Source of the DNA: an uncultured Aquimarina sp.
GTDB lineage: Bacteria > Bacteroidota > Bacteroidia > Flavobacteriales > Flavobacteriaceae
Assembly: GCA_947495425.1 (NCBI GenBank)
Contig: CANLYR010000003.1
Coordinates: 1-64,000, forward strand
Reading direction: 5' to 3'
DNA length: 64,000 nt
How positions within the stretch are numbered: the first letter of the stretch is position 1; each line of letters starts with the position of its first letter. This document shows positions 8,423-18,708 of the stretch, piece by piece. The notes under the pieces are model-generated. The model was not told where the DNA came from, searched no databases, and saw nothing but the letters and a program-made list of their open reading frames with translations. Position numbers and translations under genes: made by a program.

Positions 8423-11400
8423 TTGAAAAAAATATTATATCATATAGTAATAGTTAGTGTACTATCTAGTTGTATCCATAAAACTAAAAAAGATTATGTA
8501 TTCACCTATGTATCGCAATCCGTTTCTAACATCGATTTTGAAAATACGATTGTAGAAAACGATCAGATTAATGTAATTGATTTTCAATATTGCTATAATG
8601 GTGGGGGCGTAGGTGTGGGAGATTTTAATAATGACAATTTACCAGATTTGGTTTTTACCGGAAATCAGGTATCAAGTAAGATCTACCTTAATCTAGGTGA
8701 TATGAAGTTTAAAGACATTTCACTAGCATCAAATTTCAACACCAAAACCTGGATTACTGGTGTAAGTATTGTGGATATAAATGCAGATGGATTTGATGAT
8801 ATTTATCTTAATGTAGGAGGAGCTAACTGTAATAATGACTGTACTAATTTATTGTTTATTAATAATGGAATTAATAATAGTGGCATTCCTACTTTTTCAG
8901 AAAAAGCATCTATTTATGGTTTAGATGATGGTAATTATAGCCAGCAGACCGTGTTTTTTGATTATGATCAGGATGGTGATCTTGATGCATATATTGTACA
9001 CAATGGAAATACAAAGAGAGATAGAAACATGCCTGTACCTAAAAAATATTTCCCAGAGCATCTAGCCGACCATTTACTAGAAAATAAACCAAAAAAAGGA
9101 AACAATCAAATCTATTTTATAAATGTGTCTGATAGCCTAGGTATAACTCACAAAGGCTTTGGTTTGGGGGTTACTATTAATGATCTAAACAATGATAATT
9201 TTCCTGATATCTATGTAAGTAATGATTTTATTACAAATGACTTAATTTATATTAACAAAGGCAATGATGTTGATGGATCGCACTCGGGTTTTAAAGAAAT
9301 GAATAACCAGATCGTATCAAAACAAACCTATAACGCTATGGGTATTGATATCGCAGATATAAATAATGATGCACTACCTGATATCATGGTGGTGGATATG
9401 CTCCCAAATGATTATGAACGCCAAAAAAAAATGTTGGGATTTAACAATTATGATAAATTTTTACTATCGCAAAAAAATGGATATACACCACAATATATAC
9501 ACAATACACTTCAAATTCATAATGGTTTTGTCAATGATAAAATAGTGCCAACTTCTGAAATAGGCTATGCTGCAGGTGTTGCAAAAACAGATTGGAGCTG
9601 GACTCCTCTTATTGCAGATTATGATAGTGACGGCAACAAAGATCTTTATATCACTAATGGTTATGTAAAAGATATTACTGACCTGGATTTTATCAATTAT
9701 TCTGATCAGAATACTATTTTTGGAACACCCGAAGCCAAAAAAAACAAACTCAAAAACCTCGTAGATCAGCTCCCAGGAATACACCTCCCTAATGTGATGT
9801 ATAAGAATAATGGGGAGATTATGTTCAAAGATGTTTCATCAGATTGGATTGAAGATAAAAATTCTTTTTCTAACGGTGCTGCCTATGCTGATTTGGATCT
9901 GGATGGAGATTTAGATTTAATCATCAATAATATCAATAGTACTGCCTTTATTCTGGAAAATCAAACTTCAGAAAAAAATAGAAATTATCTTAGAGTAAAA
10001 CTAGAAGGTACTGATAAAAACAAAAAAGCAATAGGCGCAAAAGTAATTGTATGGGAAAAAGGAAAAAATCAAGTTCAATATCAATCGGTCATAAAAGGGT
10101 ACTTATCCTCTGTAGAACCCATTCTTCACTTTGGTGTTACTAGCAAAACTATTGACTCAGTATCCGTTACGTGGCCTGATGGCGCTATCACTATACAAAA
10201 AAACATCAAACCTAATGAACTTTTAACATTAGTACATGCTACATCTGAAATTAAAAATTTAACTATAGAGCCAAAAGCAATATTCAGAGAAAATCATCAT
10301 ATTTTTAATTATAAGCATGAAGAAAATTTTCAAAATGATTATACACATCAACCCCTCCTAAATCGTCAATTTAATGCCAATGGGCCTTGTATCGCTGCTG
10401 AAGAAACGAATAATCGAATAGGGGATGAAATTTTTATTGGGGGTAGTAAAGGTAAACCTGGACAATTTTATACTGAAAATAATACAGGAATATATACGCT
10501 AACACAAACGTTTGATCCGCAATATGAAGATACTGTTGCTCTATTTTTAGACATAGATAAAGACGGTGATAAAGACTTGTATATTGGAAGTGGAGGGACA
10601 GATGCAGGGGACAACTCAGACCTGTTTCAGGATCGCATATATTGTAATGATGGTAAAGGAAACTATATTATACAAACTGAAGAATTACTTCCCAAAATCA
10701 ATATTAACACAGCTTGTGCTGTAGAAAATGACATTGATCAAGATGGATATCCTGAGATTTTTATTGGTGGTAGTGTGATCCCAGGAAAATATCCATTGGC
10801 TACACCAAGTTATATTCTAAATAATGATAATGGTAGACTATCTATCAATAAAAATATAACTTTTTCTCATCAAGGAATTGTGACTGATGCAATCTGGTCA
10901 GACATCACAAAAAATAATACTAAAGAACTTATTATCGTTGGACAATGGATGCCAATAACTATATATGAGATTCAAAAAAATAAAGGCAAAAAAATCCCTA
11001 TAAAATGGATAAATAACAAAGGGAATACCATAGCAATATCTGGTTGGTGGAACAGTATTTCTACTGCCGATTTTGACAATGATGGAGATCAAGACATCAT
11101 TGCAGGTAATCAAGGAACTAATGGTTTTATAAAACCTATGTTTAATAAACCAGTCTATATATACAAAGATGATTTTGATAATAATGGCAGTATTGATCCT
11201 ATTTTAGCTCAATATTTTAAGACACATAAAGATACGGTTCTAAGACCTATCCATACTAGAGATGATATTATGAGACAACTCGTGATTCTAAAAAAGAAAT
11301 ATGGAACTTATGATGAATTCTCAAAAGCCTCTTTTAAAGAACTATTAAACATCACTAACCTTGAGCAGCAAACATTAAATGCTAGTATTTTTGAATCCAT

Positions 11401-11767
11401 TTATGCAGAGAATATTGGCAATAATACTTTTATTGTTCACAATTTACCTGATGTATGCCAGTTTTCCACTATTAATGATTTTTTAATTGATGATTTCAAT
11501 TTCGATGGTTACAAAGATGTTTTGGTCGTTGGAAACGAGTACTCAGCAGAATCAAATTATGGTAGGCATGATGCTATAAAAGGGGTGTATTTACAAGGAT
11601 CAGAACATGGTTTCATCTCCATCAAAAATCAAAAAAGTGGTTTTCTCGTTGCCAAACAATCTAACCACATTATTTCTTTAAAAAACAAGAAAAAAGAACA
11701 ACTTATCATTGCTACTCAAAACAATGATAGTATTAGAGTGTTTAAAATGAAAAAAAATATTAAATGA
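8423..11767 (+). CDS. FG-GAP/VCBS repeat and ASPIC/UnbV (CRTAC1-family) lipoprotein
   Basis: Large exported lipoprotein of 1114 residues. The start is a TTG that directly gives MKKILYHIVIVSVLSSC, a good lipobox. It contains many FG-GAP/VCBS beta-propeller blades with calcium-type DxDxDG or DxNxD loops (DFNNDNLPDLVF, DYDQDGDLDAY, DLNNDNFPDIYV, DINNDALPDI), then an ASPIC/UnbV module at roughly residues 520-605 (LRVKLEG..., SVTWPDGAI), then a second set of propeller repeats. CRTAC1-family proteins are often encoded behind SusCD pairs in Bacteroidota; their role is unproven, probably surface glycan or protein binding. It overlaps the alpha-galactosidase start by 4 bp (ATGA), so the two are translationally coupled. 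Confidence 0.88.
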   Translation: MKKILYHIVIVSVLSSCIHKTKKDYVFTYVSQSVSNIDFENTIVENDQINVIDFQYCYNGGGVGVGDFNNDNLPDLVFTGNQVSSKIYLNLGDMKFKDISLASNFNTKTWITGVSIVDINADGFDDIYLNVGGANCNNDCTNLLFINNGINNSGIPTFSEKASIYGLDDGNYSQQTVFFDYDQDGDLDAYIVHNGNTKRDRNMPVPKKYFPEHLADHLLENKPKKGNNQIYFINVSDSLGITHKGFGLGVTINDLNNDNFPDIYVSNDFITNDLIYINKGNDVDGSHSGFKEMNNQIVSKQTYNAMGIDIADINNDALPDIMVVDMLPNDYERQKKMLGFNNYDKFLLSQKNGYTPQYIHNTLQIHNGFVNDKIVPTSEIGYAAGVAKTDWSWTPLIADYDSDGNKDLYITNGYVKDITDLDFINYSDQNTIFGTPEAKKNKLKNLVDQLPGIHLPNVMYKNNGEIMFKDVSSDWIEDKNSFSNGAAYADLDLDGDLDLIINNINSTAFILENQTSEKNRNYLRVKLEGTDKNKKAIGAKVIVWEKGKNQVQYQSVIKGYLSSVEPILHFGVTSKTIDSVSVTWPDGAITIQKNIKPNELLTLVHATSEIKNLTIEPKAIFRENHHIFNYKHEENFQNDYTHQPLLNRQFNANGPCIAAEETNNRIGDEIFIGGSKGKPGQFYTENNTGIYTLTQTFDPQYEDTVALFLDIDKDGDKDLYIGSGGTDAGDNSDLFQDRIYCNDGKGNYIIQTEELLPKININTACAVENDIDQDGYPEIFIGGSVIPGKYPLATPSYILNNDNGRLSINKNITFSHQGIVTDAIWSDITKNNTKELIIVGQWMPITIYEIQKNKGKKIPIKWINNKGNTIAISGWWNSISTADFDNDGDQDIIAGNQGTNGFIKPMFNKPVYIYKDDFDNNGSIDPILAQYFKTHKDTVLRPIHTRDDIMRQLVILKKKYGTYDEFSKASFKELLNITNLEQQTLNASIFESIYAENIGNNTFIVHNLPDVCQFSTINDFLIDDFNFDGYKDVLVVGNEYSAESNYGRHDAIKGVYLQGSEHGFISIKNQKSGFLVAKQSNHIISLKNKKKEQLIIATQNNDSIRVFKMKKNIK

Positions 11768-13524
11768 AAGATGTAATTACTCATAAAATAGAGATAATAG
11801 AAAAAACTGAAGCTTTTGACGCTACTATTACTTTAAATTCTAAAAACGATGGAGTATCAATATATACTGTACATTTCTATGGAGATTCAGAATTCGATCC
11901 TCACCCCATTACACTAGGTTGGAAAATACCTGCAATTAATGTAAAAGGAGTATGGAAACCCACCACCGACTTTGCAAAAAGAATAATGGATGACTGGGAA
12001 TTAGACCATATGGAATCTCGAATTTCTGTAGATTCTCCTGTAATTTCTCTTTATGGTCATGATGATACCAATGTGCTTACATTTGCCTGCTCAGATGCAA
12101 TACACACCACAGAATTAAATGCATTATACCGAGAAGAAGACAATTATATATATTGTCATATTACTCTTTTCACAGAAAGACATCACAGCATAAAAGAATG
12201 TAGTATACGGCTAAGAATAGATGAGAAAAATCAACATTTCTCTAAATCCCTAGCTAATGTTGGATATTGGTGGAGCAGTTTTGAACACTTAAAGCCTATC
12301 AATACTCCAGATCTTGCAAAAGTTCCTGTATATTCTACCTGGTACCAATTTCATCAAAAACTGGATACATACGAACTGATCAAAGAATGTGAAATAGCAT
12401 CAGAATTAGGATATGAATTAATTATTCTAGATGATGGCTGGCAAACAAAAGATGAAAACAGAGGATATGATTTTACAGGAGATTGGCAACCTGAAAGAAT
12501 TCCCGAAATGAGAAGTTTTGTCGACGATATTCACAAAACCGGAATGAAGCTAGCACTATGGTACTCTGTTCCCTTTTGCGGAAAAAAATCCAAAGCATTT
12601 CAAAAATTTAATGGCAAATTTCTAACTGAAGAACATCGATGGGCTCCAGTATTTGATCCTAGATACCCTGAAGTAAGAGCGCATCTTATACAGCTTTACA
12701 CAAACGCGCTAACAGAATGGAATATTGATGGTTTCAAACTTGATTTTATAGATGAATTTAAGGTATATCCCAGTACCGTTTTAACCAAAGAAAACGGTAG
12801 AGATTTCTCTTCAGTAAATTTAGCTGTAGATCGTTTAATGACAGACATCATGAAATCACTACATGCTATTAACCCCGAAGTAGTTATAGAGTTTCGACAA
12901 AAATACACTGGACCTGCTATGCGTAAATACGGTAATATGTTTAGAGCATTTGACTGTCCTGGTGATTCTACAATGAACCGGGTGCGCATTGCAGATATTA
13001 AAATGTTGTGTGGTGAGACTGCTGTACATAGTGATATGTTTACGTACCACCATGATGAACCTGTAGAGATAAAAGCATTGCAAATCGTCAACACTTTGTT
13101 TGGGGTACCCCAGCTTTCAATTTTATTACAACAAGCAACAAAAGACGAATTATCAATGATTCGTTTTTATACTCAATATTGGAAAGCAAATTCTAAAACT
13201 TTATTAAACGGCTTATTTGAACCCCAGAGACCTTTAGCAAATTATCCAATACTCAAATCCAGCTCAGATGATTCAACAATTATTGGACTATTCGACAATT
13301 ATGTGATTAATTTTGAAGAAAAAACAAATCGAGTTGATATTATTAATGGGCAATTTTCTTCAAAAGTGATAATTAGTAGTAATGATAACTATGGAGCATA
13401 TCATTGCACTACATATAATTGTATGGGGCAAAAAATCAAAACATCTAATGTCATGATTTTGATCGGTGTAGTACAAATAGAAGCTCCTGTATGCGGATTA
13501 ATAAGATTAGAAAAAACCGTATAA
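11764..13524 (+). CDS. Alpha-galactosidase-like glycoside hydrolase (clan GH-D, GH36-type)
   Basis: Predicted retaining glycosidase of 586 residues that would release galactose from alpha-galactosides. No signal peptide is visible, so it is probably cytoplasmic. The catalytic barrel begins near residue 190 (VYSTWYQFHQ). LDDGWQ lies at 222-227, and GFKLDFID (323-330) carries the likely nucleophile Asp327. DCPGDSTMNRVR (397-408) carries the likely acid/base Asp401. The N-terminal 185 residues are a beta-rich domain and the C-terminus a beta-sandwich. The start overlaps the CRTAC1-family stop by ATGA. GalE and an SGLT-like symporter follow, which supports galactose release. Substrate preference, including possible activity on related sugars, is inferred. 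Confidence 0.8.
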   Translation: MKDVITHKIEIIEKTEAFDATITLNSKNDGVSIYTVHFYGDSEFDPHPITLGWKIPAINVKGVWKPTTDFAKRIMDDWELDHMESRISVDSPVISLYGHDDTNVLTFACSDAIHTTELNALYREEDNYIYCHITLFTERHHSIKECSIRLRIDEKNQHFSKSLANVGYWWSSFEHLKPINTPDLAKVPVYSTWYQFHQKLDTYELIKECEIASELGYELIILDDGWQTKDENRGYDFTGDWQPERIPEMRSFVDDIHKTGMKLALWYSVPFCGKKSKAFQKFNGKFLTEEHRWAPVFDPRYPEVRAHLIQLYTNALTEWNIDGFKLDFIDEFKVYPSTVLTKENGRDFSSVNLAVDRLMTDIMKSLHAINPEVVIEFRQKYTGPAMRKYGNMFRAFDCPGDSTMNRVRIADIKMLCGETAVHSDMFTYHHDEPVEIKALQIVNTLFGVPQLSILLQQATKDELSMIRFYTQYWKANSKTLLNGLFEPQRPLANYPILKSSSDDSTIIGLFDNYVINFEEKTNRVDIINGQFSSKVIISSNDNYGAYHCTTYNCMGQKIKTSNVMILIGVVQIEAPVCGLIRLEKTV

Positions 13525-13666
13525 ATTTGAAATTGTATTATATTGGTATTCTAAAGTAGCATTGTATTGTAATTAACTGTATATACAATTATATAAATAC
13601 ATATACCAAAACACAATACCAAGCCCCGTATTGTATTATTAATTTTTTATTGAGAAAAAAATATTC

Positions 13667-15313
13667 ATGGGAATACTTTCATTTATTGGGTTTACACTAG
13701 TAGTAGCTATATATGCTTGGTGGAGAACTAAAGGCACTGACGAAAAATCTGCAAACGGATATTACTTAGGCGGGCGTAGTCTAGGAGCTATTACAATAGC
13801 AGGCTCATTACTTCTCACAAATCTATCTGCAGAACAAATCGTTGGGCTTAACGGTCAAGCTTTTTCTGAGGGTATTTTGGTTATGGCATGGGAAACACTA
13901 GCAGCAATCGCAATGATTGTAACAGCTATATGGTTATTACCTAGCTATATGAAAGGAGGGATTACTACAATACCAGAATATGTCGAAAAACGATTTGATC
14001 ATCAAACCAAAGCTATACTTACTGCACTATTTTTAAGTGGTTATGCACTAGTACTACTCCCTTCTGTACTATATTCTGGATCCTTAGCTTTTAGCACCAT
14101 GTTTGATTTACCCAATTTACTTGGAATTTCTCAACGTGCTACCATTTGGATTAGTGTATGGACCATAGGACTCATTGGTATGGTATATGCTATTTTTGGC
14201 GGGCTTAAAGCGGTTGCTGTATCTGATTTAGTTAATGCAATAGGATTACTTACAGGAGGATTATTGATTCCTGTTTTTGGACTAATGATGGTAGGAGATG
14301 GTTCTGTGGTCACTGGTCTTAATATACTTTGGGAAAGCAACCCAGATAAATTTGAAGCACAAGGAGGTCCCACTGCATCTATTCCTTTTGGAACGATTTT
14401 TACAGGAATGATGCTCGTACAAATGTTCTATTGGGGGACCAATCAAGCTATTTTACAACGTGTTTTTGGAGCAAAAAGCTTAGCAGAAGGTCAGAAAGGA
14501 ATGATTTTGGCTGCATTAGTTAAGTTTTTAATCCCTGTGATTGTAGTGCTTCCTGGTATTATTGCCTGGCATCTCTTTGATGGAAATCTAGCTAATCCTG
14601 ATGAAGCGTACCCTTCACTCGTGCGTAAAGTGCTTCCGCCTGCCTTTATAGGATTTTTTGCTGCCGTACTTTTTGGAGCTGTATTAAGCTCATTTAATAG
14701 TGTTTTAAATAGTAGTGCTACACTTTTTGGTTTTGATTTATATAAACAATATTTTAAGAAAAGTGCTAGCGAACTTCAGGCTGTTAAAGCTGGAAAAATA
14801 TTCGGTGTGATTGTAGGTATGTTTGGAATGATATTAGCGCCATTCATTCTTGACGCACCTGAAGGATTATTTGCAAGAATTCAGGAATTTAGTGGTTTCT
14901 ATAGCATCCCGATTTTAACTGTTATTGTAATAGGTTTCTTTACAAAACGTGTTCCCCCTATTGCAGCAAAAATAGGCGTAATTTCAGGATCTGTATTATA
15001 TCTAATTAGCCAGTTCGCCATTAAGCCAGTACTGATCAAAAATGCATTAGCAGATGCAGCGATGAATGGGATTACGGATGAAAAGGCACTAAATCTTATT
15101 GAAGCTGAGGCATATCCACATTTCCTTCATGTAATGGCTATTTTGTTTGTATTAAACATTAGTATCATGCTTATTATCGGTAAGTTATATCCTAGAGACA
15201 CAGATTACGTTCAGAAAATAACAGATGAGGTAAATGTAACTCCATGGAAATACGCATTTATAACAGGAGCTGCCATTACTGCAATTGTAGTGAGTACCTA
15301 TTTGATTTTTTAG
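13667..15313 (+). CDS. SGLT-type sodium/sugar symporter (SLC5/SSS family)
   Basis: Integral inner-membrane symporter of 548 residues with about 13-14 hydrophobic segments, for uptake of a monosaccharide driven by sodium. It is strongly like Vibrio sodium/galactose transporter vSGLT: YYLGGRSLG near 32-40, NLSAEQIVGLNGQAF at 52-66, TIPEYVEKRF at 101-110, FYWGTNQAILQRVFGAKS at 254-271. Residues matching the vSGLT galactose site from memory are Gln57, Glu76, Tyr255, Trp256 and Lys286; the vSGLT Asn260 position appears to be Gln252. It sits between the alpha-galactosidase and galE, so galactose is the likely substrate. Confidence 0.85.
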   Translation: MGILSFIGFTLVVAIYAWWRTKGTDEKSANGYYLGGRSLGAITIAGSLLLTNLSAEQIVGLNGQAFSEGILVMAWETLAAIAMIVTAIWLLPSYMKGGITTIPEYVEKRFDHQTKAILTALFLSGYALVLLPSVLYSGSLAFSTMFDLPNLLGISQRATIWISVWTIGLIGMVYAIFGGLKAVAVSDLVNAIGLLTGGLLIPVFGLMMVGDGSVVTGLNILWESNPDKFEAQGGPTASIPFGTIFTGMMLVQMFYWGTNQAILQRVFGAKSLAEGQKGMILAALVKFLIPVIVVLPGIIAWHLFDGNLANPDEAYPSLVRKVLPPAFIGFFAAVLFGAVLSSFNSVLNSSATLFGFDLYKQYFKKSASELQAVKAGKIFGVIVGMFGMILAPFILDAPEGLFARIQEFSGFYSIPILTVIVIGFFTKRVPPIAAKIGVISGSVLYLISQFAIKPVLIKNALADAAMNGITDEKALNLIEAEAYPHFLHVMAILFVLNISIMLIIGKLYPRDTDYVQKITDEVNVTPWKYAFITGAAITAIVVSTYLIF

Positions 15314-15316
15314 TGG

Positions 15317-15399
15317 TAAAGAACCATAGGGCATTCGTAAGAATCTGATTTTTGATTTCGAGGCAAGCTTCAGAGTGTTTAAATCTCGATTATCGAGTA
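15317..15399 (+). repeat. Dispersed intergenic repeat, copy A
   Basis: One of three related intergenic elements on the same strand (others at 24806-24905 and 28441-28557). Shared blocks include taaagaacc, GGCATT-GTAAGAA-CTGA, TTTTTGATTTCGAG, and a 3' hairpin CTCGATTATCGAG (15385-15397). It lies between the symporter gene and the galE promoter. Confidence 0.7.
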
Positions 15400-15444
15400 A
15401 AAATCTTAATATAATATTAGCTTTACAATTCTAATGCTTATCCC

Positions 15445-15452
15445 TAACTTTG
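15445..15452 (+). promoter_or_regulatory. Putative -7 promoter element for galE
   Basis: TAACTTTG matches TAnnTTTG and lies 33 bp before the galE ATG, giving a short leader. A TTTAC sequence about 19-20 bp upstream may act as the -33 box. It suggests galE can be transcribed separately from the symporter. Confidence 0.5.
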
Positions 15453-15485
15453 TGAATACATCTTTTTCATCATAAAATTTCATAT

Positions 15486-16502
15486 ATGAAAATACTAGTA
15501 ACCGGGGGACTTGGATTTATTGGATCTCACACCGTTGTAGAATTACAAAACAAAGGCTATGACGTTGTTATCATTGACAACTGCTCAAACTCATCGCCTG
15601 ATGTACTCAATAGAATACAATCAATAACTGGCAAAGAACCAGTTTTTGAACAATTTGACCTGAGAGAAAAAAACAAGGTACAGGACTTTTTTAAACGTCA
15701 TGATGATATTATAGGTGTTATTCATTTTGCTGCATCAAAAGCGGTTGGTGAAAGTGTAGAAAAGCCCTTATTGTATTATGAAAACAATCTGTCTACACTA
15801 GTGTATATTTTACAACAATTAGAAAACAAAACATCAGCAAGCTTTATTTTTAGCTCATCCTGTACTGTGTATGGACAAGCAGATGAATTACCGATCACAG
15901 AAAACGCACCAGTAAAAATTGCAGAATCTCCTTATGGAAACACCAAGCAAATAGGCGAAGAAATTATTAGAGATACATGCAAAATCTCTCCTAACCTAAA
16001 AGCGATAGCGCTTCGATACTTTAATCCAACTGGAGCTCACCCATCAGCAGAAATTGGAGAATTGCCTATAGGTGTTCCTCAAAACCTCATCCCGTTTATT
16101 ACGCAAACTGCAATCGGATTGAGAGAACAATTGTCTGTCTTTGGTGATGATTATCCAACATCAGATGGCACATGTATTAGAGATTATATTCATGTAGTAG
16201 ATCTTGCTAAAGCGCATGTTGTTGCTTTACAGAGATTAATTGAGGATAAAAACACTACGAATTATGAAGTGTTTAATGTAGGCACAGGTACTGGAAGCAC
16301 TGTTTTAGAGGTAATACAATCTTTTGAAAAAGTATCTGGCCAAAAATTAAATTATAAAATAGTAGGAAGAAGAGAAGGTGATATTACTGCAGCATATGCA
16401 GATACTACAAAAGCAAATACCGAGCTAGGATGGAAAGCTAATAATAACTTAGACGATTCTCTTAGCTCTGCATGGAAATGGGAGCAAAAAGTTAGAGGCT
16501 AA
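15486..16502 (+). CDS. galE: UDP-glucose 4-epimerase
   Basis: Short-chain dehydrogenase-type epimerase of 338 residues that interconverts UDP-galactose and UDP-glucose with bound NAD. It is the usual length for GalE. Visible motifs are the nucleotide-binding TGGLGFIGSH (6-15), the catalytic Ser/Tyr/Lys set in SSSCTVYG (123-130) and SPYGNTK (148-154, Tyr150 and Lys154), and RYFNPTGAHP with DYIHVVDLAKAH in the substrate domain. The preceding alpha-galactosidase and symporter make a galactose-use role likely. galK and galT are not in the window. A bidirectional terminator follows. Confidence 0.95.
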   Translation: MKILVTGGLGFIGSHTVVELQNKGYDVVIIDNCSNSSPDVLNRIQSITGKEPVFEQFDLREKNKVQDFFKRHDDIIGVIHFAASKAVGESVEKPLLYYENNLSTLVYILQQLENKTSASFIFSSSCTVYGQADELPITENAPVKIAESPYGNTKQIGEEIIRDTCKISPNLKAIALRYFNPTGAHPSAEIGELPIGVPQNLIPFITQTAIGLREQLSVFGDDYPTSDGTCIRDYIHVVDLAKAHVVALQRLIEDKNTTNYEVFNVGTGTGSTVLEVIQSFEKVSGQKLNYKIVGRREGDITAAYADTTKANTELGWKANNNLDDSLSSAWKWEQKVRG

Positions 16503-16524
16503 AAAAACGGAAAAATCTACTAAA

Positions 16525-16563
16525 CCAAAAAAACCTGAAGCTGCAGCCTCAGGTTTTTTTTGG
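16525..16563. terminator. Bidirectional rho-independent terminator between galE and ppiD
   Basis: A stem built on AACCTGA / TCAGGTT with an inner GC / GC pair and flanked by an A-run on the left and a T-run on the right, so it can act for both convergent genes. Confidence 0.85.
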
Positions 16564-16587
16564 TTTCTATATTAATCTAGTCTAATT

Positions 16588-18708
16588 CTAGTAGAATTTA
16601 GCTCTTTTATCTTCGATATCTGCAGCTTCTTTTAATGCTTCGAATACTTTAGAATTAACTGCTCCGGCTTGAGATTTAGATGCCTGAGCTGCATAACTTT
16701 TATAAGTATCCAAACCACTTGCAGGTGTTTTCTTAGTAACCTCTACAACATATACTCCATTGTTTCCAACTATAGGGTCTGATACGTTTCCTGTTTCCAT
16801 CGCAAAGGCTGCTCCTATTACTTTTGGTTCTGTACCCGCACCACTAATTGTAGGTGTTTTCATATTTAATGCCGAAGCTACTTTTACAGTTTGCCCTTGA
16901 TTTTTAGCGATCTCATCCAAAGAGCTTTCTGAAATTTTATTTTCTAGCATTTCGGCTTTCTTTTCCTTAATCAAAATTGATTTTACCGCAGCACTTGCAT
17001 CTTCAACAGACATCATTCCTTTGTCTGCTTTTGCTGTTAACTGTACTACTGCATACCCTTCAGGAACTTCAAAACGTTTTATATCTCCTACTTTTGATTC
17101 TTCATTAAAAGCCCATTGTACTACTGTTCTTCTTGCACCTAATCCTGGAATATTCTCATCCAGTTCTTTGATTTTATTTACTGGTCGAACTGTGAGTTCA
17201 TTCTCTTTGGCTACCGCTTCAAAGTCTTTATCCTTTGCTGCTATCTGAAACTTAGTTGTCTCTGTAAAAATAGCATTTATAGTTTTCTCACTTGGTTCAA
17301 TCTTACGTGCAACTGTAGCAATTTTAATTGCTTTTTGTTGATTCTTTTGATCTTCAATATGTATCACGTGATACCCGAATTGTGTTTCTACAACGCCTAT
17401 ATCTCCTATTTGATTTTCAAAACTAAAGTCATTAAATGCAGGAACCATTGCTCCTGGAACAAAATACCCTAAATCCCCTCCTTTATCTTTGTTCGAGTTA
17501 TCCGAAGATAATTCTGCCGCAAGTGCAGAAAACTTACTTTTATCAGATTTAATAACATTAGCAACACTATCAGCTAGTGTTTTTGCTTCTTCTTTAGTTC
17601 TTTTTAGTTCTCCTGCAGTACGTAATCCTTCCCAAGAAATCAGAATATGATTTGCCTTTACCGAGTCTGGCATTTGTTTTTGCGCAACAACTCTAGAAAT
17701 TTTAATATACTCACCATCTTTATATGGTCCAAAAGTCTCCCCAATTGGTAAATTGTATAATGTATCTGCTGCAATACTTGGTAAATCTTTCTTAAACTTG
17801 AAGCTATTATCAAACTTGATTGCTGAATTTTGGTTAACAAAATCTTCTGCATTTTCAACGTTTCTGAATCCAGGAACAGAATCTGTTGTTTTGGTTGCCT
17901 GATTAAATTCGACCCTATCATTTAACAATGCTGCAACTTCTTCTTTTATCTGATTTTCATCTTCCTCACTTGCTTTTTCATTGAATGACACATAACGTAT
18001 ACTTCTCGAAGCCTCAGCCTGGTATTGGTCAGGATGCTTATCTATGTAGGATTTAATTTCGGCATCGGTAACACTTATTTCTTCATCTTTGATACTTGAA
18101 AAAGGAAGTTGAACATATTTTACGTCTATATTATCATTCTCCATCTTATAAGACAGCTCTCCCTCTTTTAGTGTAGATCCTACACCTGCTTTTATCATAT
18201 TAAGATATGTCTCTTCTATAGCACCTTTGCTTATTGAAGCTTCATAATCTAACCATTGCTGATACGCCTGAGGTGAAGTAGCTTTTATATTGGCAACATA
18301 TTCTTGCATTTTGGCTTTATCAAAAACTCCCGCCTCATTCTGAAACGTAGGATTGTTTGCTAACGATTCTTCTAGCAATTGATTGACTTGCTCTTCTCCT
18401 ACCTGAATCCCCAATTCTTCAAATTGTTCTTCAAAAACAGCTTGACGAATCTCTTGATTCCATACATAATTTACGGCCTGAATACTCGATCCACTACCTC
18501 CAAAATTTCTTGAAGCTGCTTCTACTTTTCTGGCAAAATCTGTTCTGTCAATATCTTTTCCATTTATCGTAGCGATTGTGTTTTCTGCTTTTTGAGAAAT
18601 CGCTCCTCCGTTACGAATCAAATCCGCTAATACGAATGAGAAAAGCGCTAAAGCGATAATCACAATTAAAAAAACGGAACGTTGTCTGATTTTATTTAAA
18701 ACTGCCAT
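16588..18708 (-). CDS. ppiD: Membrane-anchored periplasmic peptidyl-prolyl isomerase, PpiD/SurA-like
   Basis: Periplasmic folding factor for outer-membrane proteins, 706 residues. The N-terminus is a single transmembrane anchor (SVFLIVIIALALFSFVLADLI, about 12-32, split by its charged ends), followed by a SurA_N-like helical domain (TINGKDIDRTDFARKV). A PPIC/parvulin domain lies at about 345-455 (ANHILISWEG, GGDLGYFVPGAMVPAFNDFSF, TQFGYHVIHI). The C-terminal half looks like a degenerate second parvulin/chaperone region. It is the last gene of the minus-strand envelope run, 179 bp after the CorC-like gene, so it may have its own promoter. Confidence 0.9.
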   Translation of the reverse strand: MAVLNKIRQRSVFLIVIIALALFSFVLADLIRNGGAISQKAENTIATINGKDIDRTDFARKVEAASRNFGGSGSSIQAVNYVWNQEIRQAVFEEQFEELGIQVGEEQVNQLLEESLANNPTFQNEAGVFDKAKMQEYVANIKATSPQAYQQWLDYEASISKGAIEETYLNMIKAGVGSTLKEGELSYKMENDNIDVKYVQLPFSSIKDEEISVTDAEIKSYIDKHPDQYQAEASRSIRYVSFNEKASEEDENQIKEEVAALLNDRVEFNQATKTTDSVPGFRNVENAEDFVNQNSAIKFDNSFKFKKDLPSIAADTLYNLPIGETFGPYKDGEYIKISRVVAQKQMPDSVKANHILISWEGLRTAGELKRTKEEAKTLADSVANVIKSDKSKFSALAAELSSDNSNKDKGGDLGYFVPGAMVPAFNDFSFENQIGDIGVVETQFGYHVIHIEDQKNQQKAIKIATVARKIEPSEKTINAIFTETTKFQIAAKDKDFEAVAKENELTVRPVNKIKELDENIPGLGARRTVVQWAFNEESKVGDIKRFEVPEGYAVVQLTAKADKGMMSVEDASAAVKSILIKEKKAEMLENKISESSLDEIAKNQGQTVKVASALNMKTPTISGAGTEPKVIGAAFAMETGNVSDPIVGNNGVYVVEVTKKTPASGLDTYKSYAAQASKSQAGAVNSKVFEALKEAADIEDKRAKFY

